From: Desmodesmus armatus
Taxonomy: Eukaryota; Chlorophyta; Chlorophyceae; Sphaeropleales; Scenedesmaceae
DNA: 64,000 nt
Direction: 5' to 3'
Assembly: GCA_007449985.2 (NCBI GenBank)
Contig: VIIQ02000275.1
Location: 1-64,000, forward strand
Shown here: positions 11,153 to 21,900 of the stretch, one piece after another
Numbering within the stretch: the first letter of the stretch is position 1
How the letters are laid out: every line of letters starts with the position of its first letter
Made by a program: the position numbers and the translations under genes
The notes under the pieces: model-generated
Told to the model about the DNA's origin: nothing
The model's input: the letters and a program-made list of their open reading frames with translations, nothing else
The model's database searches: none

Positions 11153-12884
11153 ATGGGCTCAGCCGCAACCAGGGGCGAACAAGCCGCTCCCTCGAACAAG
11201 GGCTTTTAAGAACTCGAGATGGGAGCCGGCATCTACGATGGCACACAAACGCAGGACACCGGACCTCTCTGAGCCTGCCCCTATGGAGGCCACCACACCA
11301 CCACCACTGCGGTTCAACTGGAGGGACTTCTACTACACTGACGGAAGCGCCATCACAAAAGCAGGCAAAGGGGCTAGCATAGCAGCCGCCGCCTTCAAAC
11401 CACCTGAAGACGAAAACGGCATGGCACATACCATCACAACAGACTGCACAATAACAGGGGGGCCACGCTCACTACAAACAGACCGCTACATGCCCAATGT
11501 CAACACCATCAACAGAGCAGAGCTAGTCGGCATCCGGGCAGCCTACATACTAGCCAATCCAGGAGCAAACCAAAACATCCACATAGCCACAGACAGTCAG
11601 ACTTCCATGTATCAGATCCACAGAATGATCACCCACCCGCAAGATATGGAAGAACACAGACACCACAGTCTGCTAACAGACATAGTACACAGGCTGCGCA
11701 CCTCTCAGGCAACACTGCACCTCTGGAAAGTTACTAGCCACACAGGAGCATATGGAAACGACATGGCAGACTACTTGGCCGTGGAGGTGGCCACAGAACG
11801 ACAGGCCTCCACAACCACAGAATGTGTGCAGAGCAATGCAAGGGAAACCTACTACTGGCCCTACTCAATTGAGGAAGTTACAACACAAACAGGCACTAGG
11901 AGGGAACACACGCCCTTGGCCAACTTGGCAGAGACCCTCAAGCACACCGCCAAACTCAAGTGCGCACTTGGAGAAGCCAACACTACAGGGGTGTACTTTA
12001 AAGCTTGGGAAGACCAGGACAAACACATAAACCACAAATACAGTCACCTCTTCATGCGAAGTGCGGCAATCAAACACAGAAGACGGAAGCTGATCTTACA
12101 ATACAGATGGGGCCTGCTCCCAACCAACAAGCTGCTGAGCCGCTATAAAGTAATAAATAATAACAACTGCCCCCTGTGCAACCAACCTGACGGGGGGCAC
12201 CACGCGCTCAGCGCATGCCCAAGACTGTCCGGGGCAGTCACAAAACGGCACAATGACGCGGGGTCACTGATTATCCAAGCAGTGCACAACGGAAACAGAG
12301 GCGCAGAACTGGTGATGAGCGACGTCGGCCTGAGCCGTAGATGTGCCATCATGAAGGGGAAAGGAAGAATTCCGCTCGGTGTCTTGCCAGAAAGTATGCC
12401 GGACGGCCTCAAACGAAGAATCCGACAGCGCTGCAAACCCGACGCGCTAATGGTACATACGGAACAATACATCACACACTACGAGCTCATTGAGATTAAA
12501 TACTGTAGAGACACGGACCCTACGCATCAAGAGAACAGGGCCGACCGCCAGCACGACCGTCTGATGAAATCGATCAAAATCTTCGACCCCAGCGCAGAGG
12601 TGAAACTGACAAGCATCTTACTGGGAGTATCTGGATGTATTTATAAGAAAACAGAAGAGCACCTGAAGGACTTGGGAATACAGGGTACAGCACTGTCACA
12701 GCTGCTGAAGAAACTCCACCACCTGGCAGGTAAACATGTAGAGGAAATCTGGAACACGAGACATGCCGCCATACAGAACGCAAGGTACTACGCCAAATCA
12801 AGCTGGAGCAAGAGGAAAAGAGAACTGCATGGCCAACCACTGCCTGACCACAGGAAACGAAAGAAGCTGAAGCAGCAATTTTGA
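11061..12884 (+). CDS. Retrotransposon RNase H / restriction-like endonuclease
   Basis: This 607-codon frame is the C-terminal part of a retroelement polyprotein. RNase H: YYTDGSA with D94, NRAELVG with E154, IATDSQTS with D178 and GNDMADYLA with D234/D237, giving the acidic active-site set. Then follows a C-x2-C-x7-H-x4-C motif (C370, C373, H381, C386), an RHND motif (R396), and P460-D461 with E478-I-K480. That order is the pattern of the restriction-like endonuclease that nicks the target in R2-type and related elements. The C-terminus is basic (RKRKKLKQQ). The predicted roles are to remove the RNA template and to cut the target DNA. The first residues may belong to the upstream frame, so position 11061 is not a true start. 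Confidence 0.8.
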   Translation: MYLLSKRCTNHLKEQKGHNLKVVRVECHPCEWAQPQPGANKPLPRTRAFKNSRWEPASTMAHKRRTPDLSEPAPMEATTPPPLRFNWRDFYYTDGSAITKAGKGASIAAAAFKPPEDENGMAHTITTDCTITGGPRSLQTDRYMPNVNTINRAELVGIRAAYILANPGANQNIHIATDSQTSMYQIHRMITHPQDMEEHRHHSLLTDIVHRLRTSQATLHLWKVTSHTGAYGNDMADYLAVEVATERQASTTTECVQSNARETYYWPYSIEEVTTQTGTRREHTPLANLAETLKHTAKLKCALGEANTTGVYFKAWEDQDKHINHKYSHLFMRSAAIKHRRRKLILQYRWGLLPTNKLLSRYKVINNNNCPLCNQPDGGHHALSACPRLSGAVTKRHNDAGSLIIQAVHNGNRGAELVMSDVGLSRRCAIMKGKGRIPLGVLPESMPDGLKRRIRQRCKPDALMVHTEQYITHYELIEIKYCRDTDPTHQENRADRQHDRLMKSIKIFDPSAEVKLTSILLGVSGCIYKKTEEHLKDLGIQGTALSQLLKKLHHLAGKHVEEIWNTRHAAIQNARYYAKSSWSKRKRELHGQPLPDHRKRKKLKQQF

Positions 12885-13010
12885 TCCCTAGGGTGTATAG
12901 GCACCTGGGGTTACGGTGAGGCCGTGGCGACCACTATGAGGTCACACACGGCCCCTTCCTCAACTAACGCTAAATGCCTGGCATTTTAGCGTCATCTCTC
13001 TCTCTCTCTC
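12885..13010 (+). other. Retrotransposon 3' UTR: hairpin and CT tail
   Basis: A hairpin with arms ACGCTAAATGCC (12967-12978) and GGCATTTTAGCGT (12980-12992), with one bulged base, is followed by a CT dinucleotide run that ends at the duplication. A 3' hairpin plus microsatellite tail is a plausible recognition and priming signal for the element's own reverse transcriptase (inference). Confidence 0.6.
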
Positions 13011-13023
13011 TAGTACCGTACTA
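13011..13023. repeat. Target-site duplication, right copy
   Basis: Identical to 10044-10056. Joining the flanks across the element restores a palindrome with 12-nt arms around a single C. Confidence 0.88.
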
Positions 13024-13386
13024 CACTGTGACAGTGTCACGGCACCACATTGTCACATTTCGTGATAATCATCACCTGGCAGCTGAAAGCAAACACGATG
13101 CACCACCCATTGGCCGCCTGGCCCAGAGAGCGCGCGGGTGTGTTACAGCGTTGGCATGTTGCCGCTTGCCTCACAGACAGCCTCACAGACCCGGCGGTGA
13201 ACGCCCTTCACTCATGATGCTTTACTTCATAACGTGGCCTGCTGGGCTTGCTGGGGCAAGCTTGAGCACACGAGCATGAAGCTGCTATTGTTGCTGCGGG
13301 TGAACACACTACAACAACCATACCCCCTCCATATGCATGATGCGTGGGGGCCCCACCACCAGTCACTACTTGAAGTACTCTCCAAG
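13024..13386. other. Intergenic / 3' UTR of MYND gene
   Basis: No gene seen. On the minus strand this is the 3' flank of the MYND-finger gene. A TGTAA motif (plus strand TTACA at 13143-13147), the usual green-algal polyadenylation signal, lies about 240 bp past its stop and is a candidate. Confidence 0.4.
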
Positions 13387-16300
13387 TCAGCAACTTCCTG
13401 CAGAGCTGCCCGTGTCGAGTCGAACGCTGTGTGGGACCTGCTGCTTCTTGCCTGGAGATCTATGCTGCGGCGATGAAGGAGCTGCTGTTTTTTTTCCAGA
13501 AACCTCCGCCTGTGCTGCCGCTGCTACTGCCAACGCCCTGCACACCCGCTTGTGCTGTTTCCAATGCTGCACATGACAGTCGTCCCCACAGTAGCGGGCA
13601 GTGCGGCAGCCAGCACAAACACTCGTGCGGCAACCCACCAGCTGCAGCTCCGAGGGTTGAGACAGTGAAATGCATGCAATGTTGTTGCAGGCGTGGCGGT
13701 GTGCCAGTGTGCCAAGGGCTGAACCCAGCGCCTGCAACTGCCGCACCGCGTTGTCAACCCCTGAAGTTTCCACCATGACGGCCGCTGATTCCTGCTGTTG
13801 GGTGAAGGGCTCCAGTGCTGCTGTTGTGTCCAGCAGATGCTGCTGGAGCTGCTTTGCTCGTGCCCCTGCAGCTGCCAGCTGTGCAGCATTGCTGCTGTGC
13901 TGCAGCCACTCCAGGCAGTACATGACAGCACTGCTGCACTGACGTACCATCCCAATCATGTTGGTCTCTGCTGCTGTGGCCTGAGGCTGCAGACTGATGG
14001 CTGTGCCTGGGGCGGGCAGCAGCCCTGCGCCAGAGGCTGCAGCCATGCGAGCAGCCACCAACAGGCACAGCCGGCCCAGCAGTGCCAGCCAGGGCACCAC
14101 CTTGGCAGCATGATGATCTGTAGAGTCGGGTAAAAGGACAGCACTGTGGATGGCATGGCCAGCCGCCTCGCACATTACGCCACACAGCCGCTCACACTGT
14201 CTGAGCTCTGGCTGCGCCTGCATGAGCTTGCAGGTGCTGACCAATTGGCCGAGGAGCTGCAGCTGCAGGGTGCTGCCTGCTCCTGCCCCCAGTGCAGCTG
14301 GCAGCAGTAGCGGAGTGTTGGTGACCAGGGTGCCAACTGGGAAGGGCTCTGTGGTTGTGCAGCAAGTGTACGCAATCACATCTCCCAACCAGACACACAG
14401 AGAATTTGCCGTCCCGGACCGCAGGCTAGAGCGGATGATGGCTTCAAGCAGCTGACACAAAACACCAGCGTGCTTATTGCCGTGCTCAGGCAACAGTCTC
14501 GTTGGTTCCTTGGCACTGCTGCTGCCCTCAGCCTGCACGTCCTCTGAGTCCCAGCCAGGCTGCAGGCCTGACGTGATGCACCAATTGCCGTCCAGGTGCT
14601 GCAAGCTGGCAAACACGGCGTAGGTCAGTGTCTGAAGAGCTGCCACACTCTGACTTGGGCTGGTGGATTGTGCTGGGTTCAGCGACTCAGCACTGCTGCT
14701 GGGTCTGACAGTAGCCGCTACACCCGGTGTGGGTTTGCTGGGTTCTGCTGCTGTGTTGAGCTCATTCAGGATCTTTCCTGCCACGCCAACCACACATGGC
14801 ACAACGTCCCCAATCGCTTGCGCCTGCAGGTCGCATGGGATGCGCAGCGCCTGCTCCAGCACTGCTGTGCCAATGCCTATCTGTGAGGAGTGGCCTGGGT
14901 TGGGCTGCACCCGTGTGGCAAGCTTCTTCACAACGCGGTGGACGAGGTTCAGGGCCTGCATGCTGGTCTTCAAAACTGCACGGCAGGAGCTGGGAGGGGC
15001 ATCTGCAGTGCCAGCCCAGTGGAGCAGCAAGGTGGGGACAAGGTAGTGCACCAGTACTTCCTCCTGGGGTGCCGGATGGCTGCGCAGCATGCTGCTGCTG
15101 TCACCGGGAGGATGCTGGGGCTCAGGGATGCTGTGCTGTGCTGTATGCTGCTGGCTGTAGGACCATGTGAGCAGCCGCTGCTCGGTGTCTTTGTGCTGCA
15201 AGATAGACCCATACGCATCAGCAGCAACCCTCAACTCTGATTCACAACCGCAAGCAAGGGCATGCAGCTCTTGCTCACAGCTTGTGTTTCTCGCGATGCA
15301 CTGGGCCACAACATAAACTGCTGATATGTTGACTGTAGCCCACAGCAGTCCCCTACTACTGCTGCCCGCCAGCTGCAGGAGACTGTCATGCGAGGCAGGC
15401 AGCTGTTGCCTGCAAGCAAACTGCCACGCTTTGGTTGGGTCTTGCAGCTCCTGAAGCTGCTGTTGTAACACACCAGTGGGCCCTTGCGAGCTGCTGTCTG
15501 TTGGATTACCTGTGTTGCTGTCAGTTTGACAGCTGCTGCTGCCACTGGCACCCCGGACAGCCATGCTGTGGCTGCCGCTGTTGATGCTGCCAGCAGGGGT
15601 TTCGGCAGCATCAGGTGCAAGCGGTGCACTCAGCAGCTGCGGCAGCAATGCACCGTATGCTGCTGCTGCCATGGTGTTGCACAAGAATGGCAGCAGGTGT
15701 GGAGACTCCATGACACTTGATAGAAGGCTGGGCGACTGAGTGAACGCTGCAGGGATGAGCAACGTGGCTGCCCTGGCGTTATCAACTGTCGCGTAAAGCT
15801 TGTAGCCTTGGATTGTGGGTGTGGTTGCTGCCAAAGGCTGGGCTAGCTCTGCCAGAGCTGACCCGAAGACAGCTTCCCAGCAGCTGCCAGTGTGCTGATG
15901 TATCAGGCAGAATAGCCGCATGGTTGGCTCTGCCCGCGAGGGTGCTTCTGACAAGAAGGCCCCCATGCCTCCTGCCAGGTTTGTACTGGGCCAGTACTCA
16001 CTGAGCTGTCCCACAGACTTCATCAGCATCCCACTGTAGTTCAGCACAGCCAGGATCTCAGCCACGGTCGGTGACCCCTGCACTGCATTGCTGCTCTTGC
16101 GTGTGGGTCGGAGGGAGTTGCTGCTTCGGGCACTGCTCGTCTTGGTGCTGCTGCCGGTGCTGCTGGATCCGGAAGCAAGGGTTGGCGCAGCTGCAAAGCT
16201 GCTGCTATGTGCTGAACATGACTGTAGCTTGTCGGCAGCAAGGGTGAGCAGCTCGAGCAGCAGCTGCACCACCCCTGAGTCCAGCAGCTGCTGTCGCATG

Positions 16301-17013
16301 CTGGCACTGCCCTGTGTGGCTGCCGGCATACCAGCAACCTTATCATGGTGGGCCCACTGTAGCAGCGTGTGCAGCAGTTGCAGGGCACCGGGGCCGACTC
16401 CTGGCAGGGACCGAGGTTTGAAACCCTGACCAGCAACGAGTGTCTGCTTGGTGAGCCGGCTTGGTCGTTCTTTGGTGTCGAACAAGTCGTCACGTTGCTG
16501 CTTGTTGCTGAATGCTGTACAGAAAGCCACCCCCAGCCTGTAGGGCACCTGCACACGCAACCATGACCCAGGAAAAGTAATAAAGTATCTCGACCAGAGA
16601 CATCTCATCAGGCCCTAGGCACAGGCTTGCGACCAAGGCACAGGTCTGTGTTTGAAAAGGTGGCAGGCAGTGCAACACAACATTGAATGCTTTGTACGAG
16701 GGCTGGACATGCAGCCCCTGTGTATGCAGATATTGCACAGGCATTCAAATGAATGAAATGTCACGGTCAGATGCGTGGGAATACCCTCCGCGCTTACCCT
16801 TGCATTGAGAATCTCCTCCCAAACAGCCTCTTGCAAGGGACATGCTCGAGGAAGAACAGTCACATCCACCTTGTCAGCAATCTGCTGAAAGATGCTGGAG
16901 GCTCTGAGGAAGGTGCTGGGGTTGACGTGGTTTGATTGGGTTTCATACCAGGAATACTCTGACAGTAGTTTGATGACCAACTCCCAAAACTCCAGCCCAG
17001 TGGTAGAATCCAT
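13387..17013 (-). CDS. Large MYND zinc-finger protein (copy 2)
   Basis: Two exons, 17013-16798 and 16548-13387, join in phase 0 to give about 1125 residues. The start is the ATG in MDSTTGLEFW; codons further upstream in frame are not ATG. Most of the protein is helical and Ala/Ser/Leu-rich without a recognised domain. The C-terminus (about residues 1025-1075) holds a MYND finger: CNNIAC, then SELQLV, CAGCRTARYCGDDC and HWKQHKRVC, supplying all eight zinc ligands. This layout with CNN..C upstream is common in volvocalean MYND proteins (recalled). MYND fingers mainly bind proline-rich peptides; the partner here is unknown. The copy at 560-4568 is its broken paralogue. A short run of SGKKTAAPSS-type sequence follows the finger. 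The 250-bp intron is clean (GTAAGC...GCAG). Confidence 0.82.
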
Positions 17014-18966
17014 GGAGACAAGCAGCACAAACTTTGCCTGGCTGGCCAGGCTACCCTCAGCTGACGAGAATAAAAAGTTTCACAGGAGAATTGTTTGGAA
17101 CGAGACGTACCCAGGCGACAAGTTCACTTTGTGCCTGGACAGAACCTCGAGACGTGGCAATGGCCACGTGGCAGTGCAATGGCCACGTGGCAACATACGG
17201 CCAGCCACATCTCATTCATCCGTCTTTAGAAGGCTTTATATGCCTTCACACGTGTTGCTGCAGCCCTGAGCGTGCTGATGATGTCCGCGGTACGTGCTCG
17301 AGCGCAAGCGCGGGATGAGCAACAGGCACAATACAACTGCATTGAAACACAGAGCTTTTTGTATTAGACCTCCGCTGCTTTTTGGTGAGTAGGGTCTGCA
17401 TGCTGTGGCTGCTACAGCCAATGGTAGGATCACCACTTCAGTCGCATCATGCGACTCGCATGTGCCAGAGGACAAGCGTATGCACACCATTTTGAAAGAC
17501 AAGTCATGTCCTGGGGCCTGTGCAGCAGTACACAAGCTGCACCTGCTGACGTGCCACTTCAAAAATGCGGCTGATCACTCCGCCAGCTACATGCTCATAC
17601 CCAAGGCCGCTGGCTGTAGCTACAAGATGTGTTCTGGCAGCTGAGTGTCATTGTGGGCAAAACTGCCACCCAACCACTGGGTCAGCTACATGAGAAGCCC
17701 CTCTCCTCTTTCTCCTCCCTCCCTCCTTGTTCTCCTGGACACGCATGTGTGTCTGGGACTGTAGCTTGTGCTGGAGATGATTGTGAGAAGCCATTTGTAG
17801 GCTACCAGCTGCAGCGCAGACTGTAGCCCGCTGTGGCTGTGCTGCTGGCGCCCCTTCCTCGTGGGTTTCGTGTGTGCTGCTGCAATCATCATGCACTCCC
17901 AGCTTGTCCTGGGTATGGTTGCCTTGCCAAGAGGTGGGTGTCCAAGTGTACCACTGAAAGGGGGATGCCAGTGTGTTTGGCTGCCTGTTTGCACAGCTGG
18001 TGGCAAGGTGGCAGGCAGTGGCAGCTGCCTGCAGAGAGGGGAAGGGGTGTTGCTAGCTTCACTGCCTTAGGCTGTGTGCTGCGCTGGCCCTAAGGGGCTC
18101 ACACCTGGCACTGACCCCTTTGCTGTTGGGTGTTGAGCTGTAGATAGGGTGTGTACAACTGTGGGGAGTATGAATCGACAGAGCCTGTTGAGAGTTTGAA
18201 CACAAGTTGGACACCCACTGACTCAGTGTCGGACACTATGTGTGTAGTACATGTTGTATACAAGGTGTACTACACGTACTGCTGCATTTAACAGTGCGCT
18301 TACGTTTTGTCTGCGCCCAAGGCTTGAACTCTTTCAAGGGTGCAGTGAATGTGTTGCGCCATATGCATGAGTCACCAGTGCATTGGTTTGCGTGTCATGA
18401 TTTGGCCTCTGGTCTCCACTCAGTGACTGCGGCAGAGACAAGGAGCACCTACCTGTACGCACCATGACAAGCGTTGAAGGGAAAACTGCTTGCGAAAGGT
18501 CTACTAGAACACCTGCAAACCCTGCAAAGTCAATTCACAGCGTCTGACGGTGCCAAGTGCCCAAGGGGGCAGCCAACCCTGCCCCAAAGGCTTGTTCTCC
18601 TCACTTGGCACTGCGGAGAGAGCTGGAAAGGTTTGCGCACGTAACTTTCTGCTCATGCAAACCGGGAGGAACGAGACACACGCTTGTCCCGGACACCCAG
18701 TGGTGGCAGTTCAACTGCAATGCATCTGTCCTGGCCTCGACCTGTACTGCTGATCAGGATTACGCACAAACAGATGCGTATGTACATATTCAAGCTTCCT
18801 TATACTCGATTCAGTATGAGCCCAAAGCTTTGATCGACCTGCCGTTGCCCCACCTGCAGCTCCCGTCCCCACCATAAAGCTTGACCTGCGTAAGCTATTG
18901 CAATCGACCATTATCGGAACCGTGAAACTTGGTCATGTGACGGGATTCATCAGCAGTAGCCAGAGC
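17014..18966. other. Intergenic between divergent genes
   Basis: About 1.95 kb between the start of the MYND gene (-) and the start of the beta-helix/TRP-like gene (+), so it holds both promoters. The repeat GTGGC(A)ATGGCCAC occurs around 17155-17192. A segment at 18287-18375 is related to an inverted segment at 60420-60690. I find no convincing ORF or RNA gene. Confidence 0.45.
18287..18375 (+). repeat. Dispersed repeat, related to 60420-60690
   Basis: The blocks CAGTGCGCTTAC, GCCCAAGGCTT and GTGCAGTGAATGTGTT-like occur here close together. They also occur on the opposite strand at 60420-60690, where about 200 extra bp separate the second and third blocks. This is a dispersed, probably mobile-derived repeat with an internal insertion or deletion. 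Confidence 0.5.
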
Positions 18967-21900
18967 ATGCGTACGCCCGTCAGGGCCCCCTGGCTGTTTC
19001 TGCTACTGCTGGCAGTAGGGCCCTGCTGTTGCGTGGGGCAGCAGCAGCTGGGCATCAGCAAGCAGGGCCCTAAGGCGACTGTCGATGTTCTCAAAACCAC
19101 AGTCACTGTCACAGGCACGCAGACTGTTGGGAAGCCCTCAAATGCTGGAGCCAGCAGTGACGCGGCAGTTATTGACTGCTCTGGGCTACAAGGCAAGCCA
19201 GCCTACGTGATCAGGTGTGTGCTGGCATGCACCATGCATGATTAGCAGCGATGCATGTTGATAGCAAAGATCTGGGCGTGCTCAGGAGCTTGATGGTGAC
19301 TCAATCACTCTGTCAGCTGGCAGCTCTGGGTGACAGTTTCCTTCCAGCACCAGCAGCAGCTGGGCGGGCTGCTCCACATTCAGTTGCAGCAGAAGGCTTG
19401 GCTTGTGTCTGACACTTCACAGATGACACTGACACTAATGAAAAGCTTCAGCTGTTCAACAGCCTAATAGGCAGCTGTTGTGGTCTTGCAGTTGACCACT
19501 TGTACTTGGGCCGGCTCTGTTTGTGCTGCTGTCCTGCTATCCTGCTGTTGCTACAGGCAAGGCAGCTTACTGCTGCAGAATGTGGTCCTCAAGGACTGCA
19601 AGCACCAGGCCATCGTACTTATTGGTCCGGGCGCATCTCTTACAGCACGTGCGGTCACCTTCAGCGGTCACGGCAGCAGCAGCAACACACAGCAGGGCAT
19701 CGTCATATCAGCACTGCAAGCCACAGTGACCTTGGACAACGTAGTCATCACGGGAAGCAGCGGGGCGCTGCCGCATGGCATGCCGTCCTACAGCCCGCCC
19801 TGCAACAGCACCCACTTGAAGCAGCCTGGAAGCAGTGCTGGGGCTGTGTGTGGTGCCCCAATCACACCCAGCAGCTTGATCAACCTGCAGGACAGTACCT
19901 TCAAGGCGCTCAACAGCAGCATTGTAGGCAACACAGCAGGTGCTGTGATCAGCACCTCAGGCTCAGCGCAGCACAGCATGCAGCTGCTGCAGGGAACCCA
20001 GCTGCAGGACAACACAGCTGCATGGCTGGTAGTTGCAGACTCCTTTGCAGCGGATGCAGTAGGGCGGGAAACCCTCCTGGCACCGCACCCTTCAGAGGAG
20101 AATGCTAAGCAGAAGCTCAGGTTCAAGCCAGTGTACACAACACATGACTTTATGTGGCACATGAAGCACATGAGGGATTGGCGGCAGGAGCTGCCAGCCA
20201 ATCTGGCCCAACCCAAGGCGCAGCAGTATGTGGGAGTGGCCCCCGAGGGTCAGGTGAGCTGACTGTCAGTGCTAGGGAATGACCAACCTCGTGAGGTTCC
20301 AGGCGACTGTCATGCCTGGGTGCTGTGCTTGGCTGGTTGAAGTTGTGTTTTGCCTCGTTCGGGCTTGCTGACCACTTGATGAAAAGGGCCAATCAGCGTC
20401 ATAGTTGGCATCTGATGTGCACAAACACTGCCTAACTCAGACTGTCCCTCTGATCTGATGATGGCACTCTGGCAGTGCGACCTCAGCATTAGTGATTGCG
20501 CGTCTGCTTCTTGCCTGGTGCAGTCTCCTTTGCAGGTCCGTCTACACAAATGCTCCCTGCAAGGCAACACAGTCACAGGCTGCCTTCTGTGGCTGCGGCT
20601 CGTGAACACCAGTATGGACGCTGTCAATGTCACCAGGAATGTGGCGCTGCCAGCAGCACCCGCAACAGCAGCAGCAGCAGCAGCGGAAGCGGGAGCACCT
20701 GCACCTGCAGCTGCCACAGCAGCTGCCAAGCAGACTGCAGCGGCTCTGCTTGCTGATGCCGTGAGCTCACCACCGCGCTTTCAGCCGCCTTGGCTGTGTG
20801 ATGTGGGGGTGCTGCAGCGTGCGCTGATCCAGATTCAGGGGCCCGCTGCCTTTGATATGCTGAGGTGTGTGATGGTCGCTGCTTCTAGCTGTGCCAAGCA
20901 GTTTGTGAATGCTGTGACATGGCATCTGCATCTGCAGCAGCATGAGCCAGCATGCCACAGGGGCTCTGATGTCCCATGATACGGGTCCCATGCTCGGGTA
21001 GGCAAGTGGAGTGCCAAAGCTGTATGCTAGTGTATGCTATTGAATGCTGTGACACGGTGTCAACTTGCCCACCTTGTGCAGGTGCAACATCAGCCACAAT
21101 GTCAACCCTGTTGGTGCCATCCTACGCATCTCAGATGGTGTCAGCCTAGCCAGCATTCGCAGCAGCACCATCAGCAGCAACACAGCGACGGCAGTGCTGC
21201 GTATGGACGGCCGATCCTGGGTGCATGATGCCATCGTATTCTTGAATGCCACGCAAGCCATAGACGCAGGGTTTTTCAGGCTTGCTGAGGACACCTCTGA
21301 AGAAAGCTACAGGCACATCCTTCTGCCGGCTCTGGAAAAGCAACAGGTATGGCTTTGTAACTAAGTACCTTGCCTGCTTGCCTCTGGCTGACCACCCTGC
21401 GTCAGCCCCCTAGGGATTGGTCATCGCGCTATTTTTGGCAAGACTGCAGCTGGGTTTGTTCAGCATCGGTGACACATGTGATAGCTAGGGCTGTCGGGTT
21501 GCTGCTGGTACGCGACAGCACTCGTGCTGTTTTGCCTTGGCGGCAGGGGCCTGGTTCAATATGGCGGTTGTGACTTCACCATCCTGTTGCACCACCCCGA
21601 CGACATCATCTCAGACACCCACCTCACTCCTGGTTTGTTGATGCCCTGCTTGCAGCTGGCTTATGACAAGGCCGTTACTGACACCGCCTGCTTCGTGAGC
21701 GACACCCGCTTCGAGCGCAACGCGGTGTTCCACGCGGTGGTGTTGGCCAAGGGGGAGAGGGTGGATTGGCGCAAGTTTGAGGGGCGGAGGGCTTCCGAAA
21801 CGGCCAAGGCTCTGCAGAAGGGCGGCCGTGCTGACCTCACAGCGGTGGACAAGGTGGAGTTGTCTACATTCAATGCCATGAGGTGTGTGATGGCAACCAC

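Larger units (their letters stand above)
10057..13010 (+). mobile_element. 5'-truncated non-LTR retrotransposon (RNase H + RLE)
   Basis: An insertion of 2954 bp bounded by identical 13-bp duplications. It begins inside an open frame, so the 5' part (where reverse transcriptase would be expected) is missing, and ends in a short CT-repeat tail. The sense strand is A/C-rich, unlike the host genes around it. Two frames cover it (10058-11152 and 11061-12884). Domain content, RNase H followed by a CCHC motif and a PD-(D/E)XK endonuclease, fits non-LTR elements with a restriction-like endonuclease. Dualen/RandI elements of Chlamydomonas are the closest class I can name from memory, at low certainty. 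The duplication is unmutated, which suggests a fairly recent insertion, but the frame break shows this copy is dead. Confidence 0.8.

Noticed and set aside
12966..13014. Helitron 3' end (hairpin followed by CTAG)
   Set aside because: The element has a 13-bp target duplication and an RNase H plus restriction-like endonuclease; no helicase or Rep motif. The CTAG arises where the CT tail meets the duplication.
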